Origin: Apostichopus japonicus
Taxonomy: Eukaryota; Echinodermata; Holothuroidea; Aspidochirotida; Stichopodidae
DNA: 64,000 nt
Assembly: GCF_037975245.1 (NCBI RefSeq)
Contig: NC_092572.1
Span: 3,631,501 to 3,695,500, forward strand
Direction of reading: 5' to 3'
A model generated the notes under the pieces. The model was not told the origin of the DNA, ran no database searches, and saw only the letters and a program-made list of their open reading frames with translations. Of the stretch, positions 46,773 through 59,109 are shown in pieces (positions within the stretch are counted from its first letter, which is position 1; each line of letters starts with the position of its first letter). The position numbers and the translations under genes were made by a program.

Positions 46773-47084
46773 TCAATTTCATGATTTGTGCTATTTAAAG
46801 TAATTACCAACAAGTTAAACATTTAAACGCTCAGGAAGTAAGCGATGAGGCACAAAGTGCCAGCCATTATTATTTTGAAATACTCCTCTCTCGTTGTGAA
46901 ACATGCAAAAGAAACTTAATATTACGAAGGGTTTTGAGTTATTGCTCAAATCGCTTAGTGGTTTTGCAAACAAATAATCGTTTCAAATCAAGGTTAGTTC
47001 GTTATTTACATTCTTTTAATCTTCAGTATCCTATTTCTGTATTTACACCTCAAGCAAAAGTAAATGCTTTGTTCTACTTAACAG

Positions 47085-47402
47085 TTTCTCTGAACGAAAG
47101 CACGGAAGTTCTTACACAGTTTGGTACCATTGGATAAATAGAACTAAACTTCGACAAACGTGGACATGTGCCAATCGTCACGTGGACTTTACCGCACTCA
47201 ACAACCTTTCAACATGATTTACAAGTCAATAACGTAGTTAAGACGACTGAAGACTACACGTCTACTGTTTCGGAAGACGGCATGTTTGCTGCACTGGAGA
47301 TTTACAATGTCAACTTTCTTGATGCTGGTACATATACCTGTCGCATGGATTTTTCGGATGAAGGAAGATCTTCAGAAAGATCCATTCAAGTTTCAGTTGT
47401 CG
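47085..47402 (+). CDS. Unit 6 D1 exon with in-frame TAA
   Basis: 318 nt with normal borders. TAA at 47135-47137 follows LTQFGTIG. Strand-F LDAGTYTCRM lies beyond the stop. Confidence 0.85.
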
Positions 47403-47533
47403 GTGAGACCCAAACATTTCATAGATTAAAATTTCTCTGTGTAATGTAAAAGTCGACAGACTCTGTTAAGTAGTTTCCACTTTAAACTCGTTTTATCAAT
47501 GTTCAACGGTTTTAGTCCCTTTTGCTCCCGCAG

Positions 47534-47824
47534 CTTTTCCATCCGTGTCAATGAGAAATGATGCCACAGAAAATGAGACAATTTCAGCTACATGTTGTGT
47601 AAATGTATCACTTACAGTAGAAGACAACATCATGTGGAATCTCAATCAAAGTGGATCGGTGCAAATGTTGAAAGAAGTAAAGACTAACTCTGCAGAGGAA
47701 GTTATTAAAAACATGTGTAGTGAGATTACCTTTGAAGTACATCGAAGCTATCATCGTCAATTGTTAAGGTGTTCGTTGCGTAAAGAGATGACTGTCTACA
47801 CGGAAGTGAAAATGGACGTCCAAT
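47534..47824 (+). CDS. Unit 6 D2 exon
   Basis: Open, 291 nt. It shows ATCCVNVS, IMWNLNQSG and LLRCSLRKE. Confidence 0.85.
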
Positions 47825-48447
47825 GTAAGTAATAAAACATTGAATAATTTTTCACAGCCATGCTGATGATGTTGTTAAAACTGAATATGAGTTTTAAATA
47901 TTTGTGATACCAGATGCATAAGAAGGTATAGGCCTATAAATGCACTAAAATTGCTAGAGTCCTATTGACTTTTTAAAGAATGTTGTAAGACGCACTGCGT
48001 AATATTTATGAGGAAATTTTTAATTTAATTAAATAATGTTTATAACTGGCTAAGTTTGCATTATGGTACTGGATCTGTCTTTTTTAAACCATATCATTGA
48101 TTCCAACCGGGTTCGCTGATTGTTATATTCACTTCCATGGATTCTGAGCTGATTAAGCTAAGATATAACATAGCAAATATATCGGGTGTTTAGTTTACTT
48201 ATTTATTCTATAAATTAGATCTAGCTTCAATCGTATACGCAAATAAAGGCTTATATAACCTTTTTTTAATATTTTTATTTTTTTTTATTATGGACTCTGC
48301 CTAAACAATTATTCCATAAAACAACTCTCTGCTAATGTTTATTACTTTAATTTTGCATTATGTAACTGCGATTGATTTTTTTTAACAAATCATTGATTCC
48401 AAAAGAAGTCGGTGATTTCTAAAATTGTTCAACTGTTTGCAACTTAG

Positions 48448-48750
48448 ATCCAGCTTCAATCAGATACGCAGAGAATGGCCTACGTCATCTATCTGTTCAC
48501 CAGTTTGCCAACGTATGCTGCATTTCTGACGGTAACCCTAGACCAAGTGTAGAATTACAATGGCTGTCAAGAGAGGGAGAATGGAAATTCCTTTCCAACG
48601 TTGCAGAGTATATTTATCATAGAGAACCATTCATTTATTGGACGTTCATGATACACGTGGCTGTAAGACAACCTCTACAAGTCAGATGCTTTGCTATCAA
48701 CAGGATTCCTCCAGCTGCAACAACACAAGTATTGAATGTTGTAGCTAAAT
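48448..48750 (+). CDS. Unit 6 D3 exon
   Basis: Open, 303 nt. It shows ANVCCISDGNPRP and QVRCFAINR; the cysteine codon is TGC. Confidence 0.85.
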
Positions 48751-49048
48751 GTAAGTCTTCAGCTATGAACAAGTAACTAAATAAACGGAAACAATTTATT
48801 ACCATTCAAATAGAACAGTATCAGATGGTTTTGTCTTCATAGTAACAAACCTATATTTAGAATTTGTTCTAAACAGTTCCACAACTGCTACGAATTTACC
48901 GGCTGGTCAAGGTTTCGTCATGAACCAAAAGGACAAGATACCTTCTAAAAGATGCGCTGTCAATTTCCTTAAAGAAAACTAATGGCACCGTTTAACATTT
49001 GCAGCAAAGCACAAATGAAATGTATTCATGTTTACTGTTTTGTAACAG

Positions 49049-49342
49049 ATCCAGTTAGTGTACGTATGCTAAGCCTCTCAACTACGGTCCCCGAAGGAAG
49101 TGACATAATTATTGAATGTCAGTCTGACGGATATCCTCCCCCTGATACAATGCTAGTAATGCTCTCGAACATGAATGGAACTGAGTGGGCACACCTTCCC
49201 ATCAAAGCCAAGATGAGCAACAAAAGCATTACTACTTGGAAGTTTGAGCTGAATAGTCTAGCAATGAACGATAATGGGGAATACCAGTGTGTGGCTAATA
49301 ATTCAGAAGGATATGAGTCAAGTAAGACGATTGAAATAAATG
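49049..49342 (+). CDS. Unit 6 D4 exon
   Basis: Open, 294 nt. Strand F reads NDNGEYQCVANNSEGYE (DNG instead of DSG). Confidence 0.85.
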
Positions 49343-49699
49343 GTAAGTTCGCAACTGTGTGTTTAGTAAAGTTTGGGTTAGGCCGGCAGTTTCACTGAAG
49401 CTCAAATCATTTCTGAAATAGTTCAAAATACGGCATACTAGATTTCGTTCTTTAATTATTCTGTGAAAGTTAATGTTTACCGTTTTCGCCTTAAAAGACG
49501 TGAACGAGACTTTCAATCATTATATTGAATCAATGCTCACGGTCTTCATATTTACAAATGGTCTGTATATAGTTTGAGTGTTTTCAAAATTTGATCCATT
49601 ATTGATTCCAATAATACGTAAATTCACTGCCTCTTCTCTACCAAAGACAGAACTTGCAACATGACAGTCAGCAGCATTTTCTGTTTGTTTCTTTTGTAG

Positions 49700-49801
49700 T
49701 GACATCTAGGGTATTTTTACGACGAGAATTGTTAGCAATCGTCATTTCAGCAGCTCTTGCTTTCATTATTCTCTTGGCTTTGCTAATAAAAATGTTAAAA
49801 A
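49700..49801 (+). CDS. Unit 6 transmembrane exon
   Basis: VTSRVFLRRE stalk, then LLAIVISAALAFIILLALLI and KMLK. Confidence 0.85.
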
Positions 49802-50221
49802 GTAAGTAGACCATAATAATTGTTTAATTTTAGGCTAAATATGAGACACAATTGTACAATGGAGCATTGGGAAACAAGGTGAACTCTTTTAGTTTCTAAG
49901 GAGAGCCTAAAATCGATATTGTCATGATACATTAAATTTTCCAAAGAACGAGGCTATTAAAAGCTTTTACTAATGTATTAACCTTTGTTATGATAAAAGT
50001 AAGAGTACGTTTCGTAAGAGTAACACAAATTGCTGCTTAATGTATACATTTACTACAAATAGATGCTTCTTAACAACAGCTGCTATCCAATGGAGGTAGT
50101 GGTTACTCTTAGGCGCAATGCTTTAAAGGAAACTGTGATTTAACTGTTAGTAGTGTGGTATGTTATCGATACAGTCTAAACGTAATTTTCAACTCAAAAG
50201 CACTGTTTATTATCTTTTCAG

Positions 50222-50264
50222 ACAGAAATGATATAAGTTGCGTGTTGTCTTCCGAAAGTAAAAG
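50222..50264 (+). CDS. Unit 6 cytoplasmic exon 1
   Basis: 43 nt, RNDISCVLSSESKR, identical in protein to unit 2. Confidence 0.75.
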
Positions 50265-51443
50265 GTATATATTCAAGTATACAACATTTTATGCGTTAGA
50301 TAACGTTAGCAAAATATAGCTCTTATTATTGTTTTTTATATCAATTATGTAGACATATGCACCAGTATCAGAAATTAATTGACAACATTTATGATTCTTT
50401 AGTTTTATGTTGAAGAGCAGTACAAATATCTATATTAAATGAATATAGATGGCCGACAATCTTATTTTTTTACGAAGTGGAACTACAATCGCCATTTAGG
50501 CACAAACATTACAATGTTGCTTTTACAGCGCAGAATCTGCGCAGAATGTCGAATGCTTTTGTATCGTGTAAGGTGAAACGGCCACTTGCAACGTAATCGG
50601 TAAACCACTTCACTCTCTACAAATTCTTCTTGAGAGAAAAGGCTCCATGATAGATTCGATAGCCATTTTTTTTTAATCATGAGCATTGTTGGAGGCTTTT
50701 TAACCTTTCCTCATGTACTTTTAGGAGATACATGTTTTGGACAGAACTACTTATTAACTGCAATCTTCGACAACAACAATATGTTCCTTATTTAACATCA
50801 CTGTTATGGTTGTTTTTGGACTGACATTTTCTTTGTAACTTACTTGTTTAATTAAAGAAAATTATGACAAAGCGAAAGAAAATTTCGCGATATTCTCAGC
50901 AGTGCGGTTTCTTTTTCAGTTTACTTTTTTGAAAACATTGTTTATGGTGCTAACTTCATGAAATGTACACATCCTGGTTGAAAGTGTTACTGCATTACTT
51001 CAATTTGAGATTGCATTGGTATCTATAGAACAAACGCAGTTCTAAATGTCAATAGTTTACCAATTTAAAAGTCACTGCAGACAATTTCTACAAGGCCTAG
51101 TTAAAGAGTTTCTCAGGTTGAGAGAACTTTCTACATTAACATCACTGTCCATATTGGACTTCAATAAACAAGATTAAGCTGTAAGGCTTTCCAAAGCAAG
51201 AGATTCGTATCTACATTTGTATATTATCAAACATGAGGTTTTTTTCTTCTTCTAAACTACTAAGTAATAAATTATTTGTACCTACTCATTTTGCATTCCT
51301 TTAACATACATATTTGCATTGTCATTTGGTTAACTTTGCATTTTTTTTTTTAATATCGAAAAATTTCCTCGCATAGCAAACTTATAAAGGAATGGTCATG
51401 ATGAAATTAAAACAGGATATACATTTTTTTCTACATGCTTTAG

Positions 51444-51529
51444 ATTTGAGAAAGACGAGAGCAACAATGATAATGCGAAGAACGAGTCTCAGAGACAAAC
51501 AGGTGTGAACGATGACAATTACCCTGCAG
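51444..51529 (+). CDS. Unit 6 cytoplasmic exon 2
   Basis: 86 nt, ending GVNDDNYPA. The first tyrosine of unit 2 is Asn here. Confidence 0.7.
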
Positions 51530-51688
51530 GTATCCACTGCAGATATATTTTGAAATAGTATTATAAATATACCACAGCCTTATATATTAACCGTTTTATG
51601 AAGCAACTTTCATATTTGAAATTTTATTATATTCATTTAACTAATGTTAGAAGTTTTATTTCAGTTATCCGAACAATAGAATTATTAC

Positions 51689-52144
51689 CAGCGGCGTAGC
51701 CAGGTTTCTGGTGTTTGTGGGGGAGGGGTTGGCCAAATTTTCTGTCCCTATATGCAGGCACATAGCTGTGGATCGCCGTCCTGGTGGAGAGGTATAAATG
51801 AAATAATGAAATACTTTGTTTTTCGAAAAATGGTTCTATAATTTCCATATTTTTAAACAAAATTCGTGTACTATAGTTTTCATTTCTTGGTACAAAACCT
51901 TTACCAATTTTTAGGGGAAAACGACAAAAGGATTTTCGCGCGTGCGCGGTCGAAAACCATCAGGTTATATCAATAATGCAAAATATATATCGGCCCAATC
52001 CCCTAGGTTCGAGTACATTTTATCATGTTTTGCTACCTTTGATTTTTCACCGTAGCTCATCGCATCCCCAAATTATGTGGTGGACACTCTGCCCACTGCC
52101 CCCCTCCCCACCCTACCCAGCCAACCCCTCTCGCTACGCCATGA
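51689..52144. mobile_element. hAT-like element in unit 6 intron
   Basis: Same insertion as 18496-19115 but internally deleted: the TA microsatellite and following ~120 bp are absent. Confidence 0.7.
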
Positions 52145-52309
52145 AATATTACTTCCTTACTCAATGAGCACTTGGACAAACTTGATAAGATAGTTTCGTT
52201 TTCTTTTGTTTTGTCTTCATATCTCATGATACAGAAACATTTATTGCTATCATTATTCATTTGCTTATATTTATTCTGCTCGTTGCTCTTTCTCCCATGG
52301 ACTCTACAG

Positions 52310-52349
52310 ACACCCAGCTGTATGCAACCACTTATTCTAGATATAAATA
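52310..52349 (+). CDS. Unit 6 cytoplasmic exon 3
   Basis: 40 nt, TQLYATTYSRYK, with a perfect GTAAGT donor. This is the clearest support for this exon. Confidence 0.7.
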
Positions 52350-52774
52350 GTAAGTAATTCTATTTATTATTTCTTTGGAATGTAAGATTTATCAAACAAA
52401 AGTGTGCTTTCATACTCTATTGAAAGTTTTAGTAATATGACTGTGCACTATGTCAAATACCAGAGATGAGATGTAGTGTTTGTTCCTGTAGCTTACCAAA
52501 TTTTACAATCAAGAATTACCATTAGCCATGTCTATATAATATGATGTATTTAAAGTATTGGAAATAATAGGCTTTACATAAATCAGAATCATATTTCTTT
52601 TCCACATTTGAGATTATCCGATGACCCTGCACATTTAACATTAGCTTAACATTATGTTAATCATCATATACTAAGAATGTAATATACATAGTATTAGCAA
52701 ACGTAAATAACGTATTCATGAAAGACAAGCCTTTCAGTGGATGTTGCTTCCTTTCTCACTGTTGATAGTTCCAG

Positions 52775-52877
52775 CTGTGAGGACGATGAGGAGTGGGAAG
52801 ATGAACCCGGTCCCTACGTCGATTATGTCGACGATTACACGTCTGTGAAACAATACCATGTTCTAAATCTGGATTAG
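52775..52877 (+). CDS. Unit 6 terminal cytoplasmic exon
   Basis: CEDDEEWEDEP then GPYVDYVDDYTSVKQYHVL, ending in TAG. YTPM of unit 2 is YTSV here. Confidence 0.7.
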
Positions 52878-54375
52878 CAACATTGGAAAAAAAACTTCGC
52901 TCGTTTTAATCCTTTATTTTGCATATGCTGTAACATATACTATACCGTCTATATCATAACATGCTTCAAAGCACTATTACTGAGAGTAAAACAGTTCCTA
53001 AACTTTATCTGATAGGAAAATGATATCCATCATACCCATTCTGTCGGCAAAAGTGTTTTGAAACATAAAATGAAAAGAAACAGTGTATACATAAGTGTCT
53101 CAACTTGTGATCACAACGACATAAAAGGAATTAATATGAGTAAATACAAATATAATCGAATATCAAATATATGTGTATCGATGTTAATATTCTGTAGTTT
53201 GTGTGTATTCTTCCTGTAAAGTGCATTTTAATAGTAAGTGATATTATTGCCATTACAATCAAACTTGATGCTTGGTTTCCTGATAGCCCCAAAACAATAT
53301 CACATTTTATCTTCCTTTTACCTTCCGTTTTCTAACTTCCCATTCAACAAATATACATTAACTAAAAGAAACAACACGTTAATATTATTTGTGCATATAG
53401 ATAATACAATTGTCTTTGAACATTCTAATTAATCTTTGTTATTTCCTACAACTTGATATTATAATTAATGAAATGGAAATTATATATGCAAAGGAACAGT
53501 GCTCGTTTGTTCAGACAGCATTTCAGAACACCATCATTATCAGAGTTACCATTCTTTAAGTCGAGAATATTTGGTCGGTGAAAAGTTTACAAATCAATTT
53601 TTTGTTGGAAATTTTAAGATATTTTTCAAAAAAATTATTGTTATGATCGAGATCACTGGGTATACTTTTAATACTTTTTAATTTTGTGACTTCTCGTTTG
53701 TGACTAAGGATCTACTATAGTAAAGATTGTACTTGTTCCTTAAGAACATGATATGTTTTATAGAGACAAAGAGTACCAGCACAAACTCCATTATAAATAT
53801 AAACACTTTGGTCTCTGTATTGTCTACAGTCTGTTGTATTTATTTAACCACTAGCTCACTTTATTATCTTAATATTGATTTATTTTAAATATTGAATTGT
53901 CCTCCTAAGAATGGAATTGTAGAAGCAACATCACATTGACGACTTACACACACTGCAAACCTGTCAAAATTTAAAAAAAAAAAGGTTTAAGACAGTTCTA
54001 GGTTTATAAATATTTATACTTATATTTTAGCTATATGGGGTATTCTTCAGAAGAATGTAAGAACATGCAACGATGACCCAAATAAGATAAAGAAATTGTC
54101 TACTATTTATGTCAATATTTCTTATATTTTCGAAAACATTTCTCGAAATAATTTTTGTTTCACAATCTTGTCTAATGTTTTGTTACCACTTCTGACTTTG
54201 AAGTGCCATTTTGTAATCTAGATCCCTGAATGAGATCACAATTTTCTCAAATGGTGTGGACCCAGGGTAATGTAGAGCTTCACATGAAACTCCTAAAGGA
54301 GTATTAAAGTATAGTTATGACCTAACTATAGAGCAAATTTATAGTATAAAAATGCCTCGGACTAATTTTTTTATT
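52878..54375. other. Unit 6 3' flank
   Basis: No gene is visible. Copy of 19845-21365. Confidence 0.6.
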
Positions 54376-55180
54376 CTGTGTAAAATTTATTTGGTGTAAC
54401 GTTTCGATCCTAGCTGGATCTCCTTCAGATGATGAATGACAAGTAACAGTAACAGAAGGGACAAAACACGCACAGAATACATACAGGTTCATAAGCAGGG
54501 TAAACACAAAATAGATAGATGTAATAGGTAAGTAGACAAGGGATGAAGAGAAGAAGAAACCAATTGGGGAAGGGGAAGAGTAGGACCAAACACCTACCAT
54601 TGCCTACACTCGTTTACGCAACCTATTTGTTCGTGTTGCTGTTCCACTTCTAACTTTAAACCCTCATCCATTCAGCATGATACCTTCAAATGTGATCGCA
54701 TTTCGAGATTATTGTCTGCAGCCACCACATTGCTGAATCCAAGAAGCGGTTCAAAGGTCACAGACCAACCGACAACACCATGAAGACTGAGACCCCGGTT
54801 GCAGAACATTTTAACGTTCCCAACTATAACATAAACGGCATGTCTCTACATGAGATTCAATTCTTAGATAACCGTCCTGACCTAGTACGAATCAGCAGAC
54901 AGAGGGACTATAGATGCAATGCCTTCGCACCATTCAACCACATGGGCTCAGCATTCAGGAAGGACATGACTGACCTTTCTTCTGCTCCCCTTCCCCCCCC
55001 CCTCCTCGCGTTGTTTCCCCTCTTTCATCCCTCTTCTCGTATCTCTCTTCTCCACCCTTTTCTATCTTTGTCCCTCTTTAGTTTATTCCCTACCTTTAAT
55101 CCTCTCCTACCACTCGTCCTCCCCATGTTGGTTTCTTTCTTCTCTCCATCCCTTGTCTACTTACCCCCTTACATAAATCT
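54376..55180 (+). mobile_element. Rearranged Penelope-like element, copy of 21366-22110
   Basis: Minus-oriented end with hammerhead-like remnant (about 54389-54426; stem II GATCC/GGATC kept, stem I lost). It is then joined to + strand coding with EHFNVPNYNINGMSL and a pyrimidine tract. Confidence 0.75.
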
Positions 55181-55510
55181 CTTTGTTCACCAGACAAAGT
55201 GAAATAAAACTCGAAAGGAAATTTTCTCTTTTTGTTCTCTTTTTTATTTTGTTGCTCATCTCTCTATCTCTCTCTTTTTCTCTTTCTCTTTTACTCAGTC
55301 TTTACAAGTTGTGTTTTGTCTTATACTTATTTCTCACTCTACCTTTCTCTCTGAAGAACAGTTTACAACTGACCACTGTCTCTAGAAACACACTATTCTG
55401 TAATTCAATACAATACATGCGAATTTTACATAACAAAAACAGAATGGTTGGGCAAATAATAGATTGCAATTTGAAAGCATTAGCCTATTACCTATTGTGA
55501 CACTCCCGTT

Positions 55511-55887
55511 GTGATATATCTTATCACTTGTGTTCTCTGTACTGATATACAATACATTGGCCAAACCTCCACTCCCTTTCGTTTACGACTTAATAATCAC
55601 AAAAGCACAATCAGACTCAATAAAACCAGTTTTCCAATGGCTGAACATTTTAATCTTCCACAAGACAATATCGACCGTCTCAAGTTTGCCATAATCCTAG
55701 GTAATTTGTCTGACCATAATAAAAGAAACTTGAAGGAAGTCGAATTTATCCTAGTACGTTCACACTGTCACGGTCTCAATAGGGACATGGCTTTTCTTTC
55801 CGGGTTCAAGCACTTTGAGCAGTCTGGGACTTACGGTAGACTATTGTGATTTCAATCACTCTTTTTACGCCTGACGAAGGACCAGGG
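55511..55887 (+). mobile_element. Second, divergent Penelope-like GIY-YIG fragment
   Basis: The open frame 55511-55849 reads VIYLITCVLCTDIQYIGQT then RLRLNNHKS and AEHFNLPQD, a GIY-YIG nuclease clearly different from the other PLE copies. Its end starts a hammerhead-like core (GCCTGACGAAGGACC) cut off by a MITE at 55888. Confidence 0.8.
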
Positions 55888-56145
55888 CACCCGATACTCA
55901 TAGCTAGTACAGTAACTACTGTTCATGTTCCACAACCGTGCATCAGCAAATACTGCTCTGTGTTCGTAACACGGTAACATGTGCTAAGGTGGAACAGTAA
56001 TTACTGCAAATTTTTTCTTACTGCAAATTTAATTTTTTTTTAATTATAAATTTAATTTTAAAATTTTAAATATTATTTTTTTTTTAAATTACTACAAATT
56101 TTAACCTGTCGGATTCGTAGTTCAACGTGTAACAGCTTTGCAGTA
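55888..56145. mobile_element. MITE family M, damaged copy
   Basis: CACCCGATACTCATAGCTAG start, then an A/T-rich expansion (56027-56090). It ends inside the GTGTAACAGCTTTGCAGTA block without the right terminus. Confidence 0.75.
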
Positions 56146-56279
56146 AGTTTAGATACTAAATCTACTTAAAAGGAAATACACAAATGGTAAAGTAGTATAT
56201 ATTCTAGGTCATTGTCAAGAGGACTACGTCCTCTAGCGACGATATGTACATGGCTTATTTTCATTTTTTGAATTTCCAG

Positions 56280-56382
56280 CTCTGATGAGGACAACAATTG
56301 GAAAAATGAGCCCGGTCCCTTCGTCGATAGTGTCGACGATTATTCGTCTGGGAATGGGTACTTTATTCTAAATAAGGATTAG
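56280..56382 (+). pseudogene. Orphan terminal tail exon
   Basis: Acceptor TTTCCAG and a 103-nt open tail reading SDEDNNWKNEPG then VDSVDDYSSGNGYFIL, ending in TAG. It closely matches unit 5's last exon. No other exons precede it; upstream is a MITE fused to PLE. Confidence 0.75.
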
Positions 56383-58970
56383 CAACAATAAAAACAATTT
56401 CGCTCTTTAAAAAACAGCCAGTTTGTACAATGTTGCAAATGCTGTAACACATACTATACTGTCGTATCATACCAGGCTTCAAAGCACTATTACTGAGAGT
56501 ACAAACAGTTCCTTACATTTATCTGATAGAAAAACTATATCCATAACGCTACTTCTGTCAGTAAAAGTGTTTTGAAACAATATGAAAAGAAACAGTGTAT
56601 ACAAAGGTCTCTCAACTTGTGATCGCAAAGACATCAAGGAAAAAATATGAATTAGTACAAATAACATCGAATATCAAATAGCTGTGCATGAAATGAAGTA
56701 TCCTTTTGTTTGTGTGTGTTTTTCCTGAAATGTCCATTCTTATTGAAGGTACTTTTATTGCCAGTCAAATCAAACGTAATGCTTGGATTCTTGAAAGTAA
56801 AAAAATGGCATTCTATTTTTATGTACAAATTTTACGTATTTAACTTCCGTTGTCTTCTTTCCCATGCACAAAATATACATTAACTAAATGAAACAGTAGC
56901 ACAAGAATTAATTGTATATATGCAAATACATGCAGTACACTAGTCTTTCATTATTTTGTTAACTTATTTTATTTGCTGGGAAAAATATTACAATTAATGA
57001 ATGTAATGAAAATTATTTATATGAAGGACTTACACACACTGCAAACCTGTAAAAATTAAAAATAATCGTTTGAGACAGTTCTAGATTTAAACATATTCAT
57101 AAATATAATTTTAGCTATATAGGGTATTCTCCAGAAGAATGTAAGAACATGCAACGATGACCCAAATGAGATGTCTACTATTTATATCCATATTCATTAT
57201 CTTCTCGAAAAATGTTCTCATTTTCTCGAAATATCGAGAAATACTTTTTGTTACACAATCTCGTCTTGGTTTCCTTGCCACTTCTGACTTTGAAGTGCAT
57301 TTCTATCATCTAGATCTCCTAATGGGAACAAAATGTTCTCAAATGATAAGGAGTGGAAAAGTAACTTCCACTCTGGCGTAGATCTAGTGTGGAGCTTCAC
57401 ACAAAACTCGTAAATGAGTATTAGTACTGTATTGTAATTGTAAAACTAATTTATATTATTATACTATTGGACGTTTTTTGCTCTGGCTGATGGGCCCCAA
57501 ACTGCCCCGCCCCTCCCCCACCCACCAACCTGACAGTCTTCTTATAGATACCACTTGTATAACAATAGCACTTGTATAGTATTTTTACGACTTTGCATAG
57601 CATTTTGCGATGCGGTCAGGATAAATTATTCCTCGGAAGTTGACCGTTTTCAAGACATTGGTTCATAAACCACAGGTTTTATTGTATGCCACGTTAATTG
57701 AAGACAGTATGGAGGGATCAATAAAAAAAAATAGACCTATTAAATTGGACATTCGTTTACTACGAGGCAATGGTACAACCTGTCAGAACTGTGTCTTGTT
57801 TCGTTTCGTTTACCAATAATTCCAGAATTGTTACGAACGCAGGACTCAAGGTTTTAGCATCTTTAAACTGATTGCTTCCGACGGTTGGGATTTTATTTTT
57901 ATTTTTTTTTATTTTGAAGAAATACTTTGTAGAAATACACACATTCACAACTCACAACAATATAAAAAACAACAAGATACATCATTGCGGAATTAGCATC
58001 TTTTTTTTTCTTTCTTTTAAAATGCACTTCTTCTCATAAGAACCAAATATTTTTCAATCCTACAGGTGATTGATTGAAAACTAATAAAATCATAACAATC
58101 ACACGTTGTGATGCTTCCACACAGAACTGGCAACATTTAGATTACTGATATTTTCATGCTAAAAATAGTGTTTTCAAACCTTCGCGTGATTTGATTGGCT
58201 AAGAGTCCCTCATTCATTGTCCGCAAACATTCTGGCAACTACAATGCTCAATAAGCACAGAGTATATTGTCCAAGAACAACTACTTGTAAAGTTACTTCA
58301 ACTGTGTAGAGACAGTGAGGTTGTGTTATAGGCTATCCTATGTTTGCGCGCAAATATCATAACATTAGGCCTTGTCACTAGTTTCGACGATAACGCTCAT
58401 GTTCCTACTTGCACATAATATCTGAATCATTGTTTCGATCACAAATGTCATGAGTCGGAACAATTTATCAATTTTACGAGAGGCTAACATCTCCGGTGCA
58501 GAAAGGGATTTTCCATCTAACAATATGTTATTTCTCTCTTATGAGAGTTGTTCAAGTGAAGTGTGCTTTCAACACAATAATTTATTCGTTGCAAACTTGC
58601 GTACATTTTCGCGGTCCCGTTGACGACGTGACCCAGCTAGAATGTTTTTTTTTTCTTTTTCTTGTGCTACATCTTTGAAAGTAGCTATTGAAGCGGGAGT
58701 GTTTAATTCACGTTGCGTCAATAGTTATGTATATATTGTAGTGCAAAGGGGACGGAAAAGTAAACTCGCTTAAATTGAATAAAACAAATGATAAAATACG
58801 ATTCAAAGTCTTTTGTATAATAAAAGAAATTCGATATGTATAACACAAACACCGTGGAAAACCTCTAATTGCTTTCATTAATCCACATAACGAGCGTTTT
58901 CTGTTAAAGGTTAATTGATTAGTATGATATGTTAATATTAAGTATTGATTTTAATACTAATTGTCGTCGT
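56383..58970. other. Spacer before unit 7
   Basis: No gene is visible. Related to 42377-45700, with a deletion at about 57026 that joins two distant flank segments. From about 58360 it is the shared 5' flank. The position equivalent to the ISRE-like motif reads TGACTTTCAAAA (about 58987) and is not preserved. Confidence 0.55.
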
Positions 58971-59109
58971 ATTACTGTACCCAACTATGACTTTCAAAAA
59001 ACATTGTTATGTTCAGTAACTATCATAATAAAGTCATAAAGTATGTAAAACATTAATAATAATAGTCAAGCCACGATTAGTATTAAGAACAATGAATGTC
59101 AGCTTGTTA

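Larger units (their letters stand above)
45987..52877 (+). pseudogene. IgSF receptor-like gene, unit 6 (ten exons, one nonsense codon in D1)
   Basis: Exons: leader 45987-46065, D1 47085-47402, D2 47534-47824, D3 48448-48750, D4 49049-49342, TM 49700-49801, cytoplasmic 50222-50264, 51444-51529, 52310-52349 and 52775-52877. They sum to 1659 nt (552 codons plus stop). The single visible defect is TAA at 47135-47137 in D1, where unit 2 has AAA (Lys). All other exons, including the D3 that is broken in unit 2, are open. It is the best template in the window for the full-length architecture. If the stop is real, only a short leader-plus-D1 fragment would be made. Confidence 0.75.
45061..55493 (+). 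repeat. Segmental duplication, copy B
   Basis: Partner of 11841-22424, in the same orientation. Confidence 0.85.
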
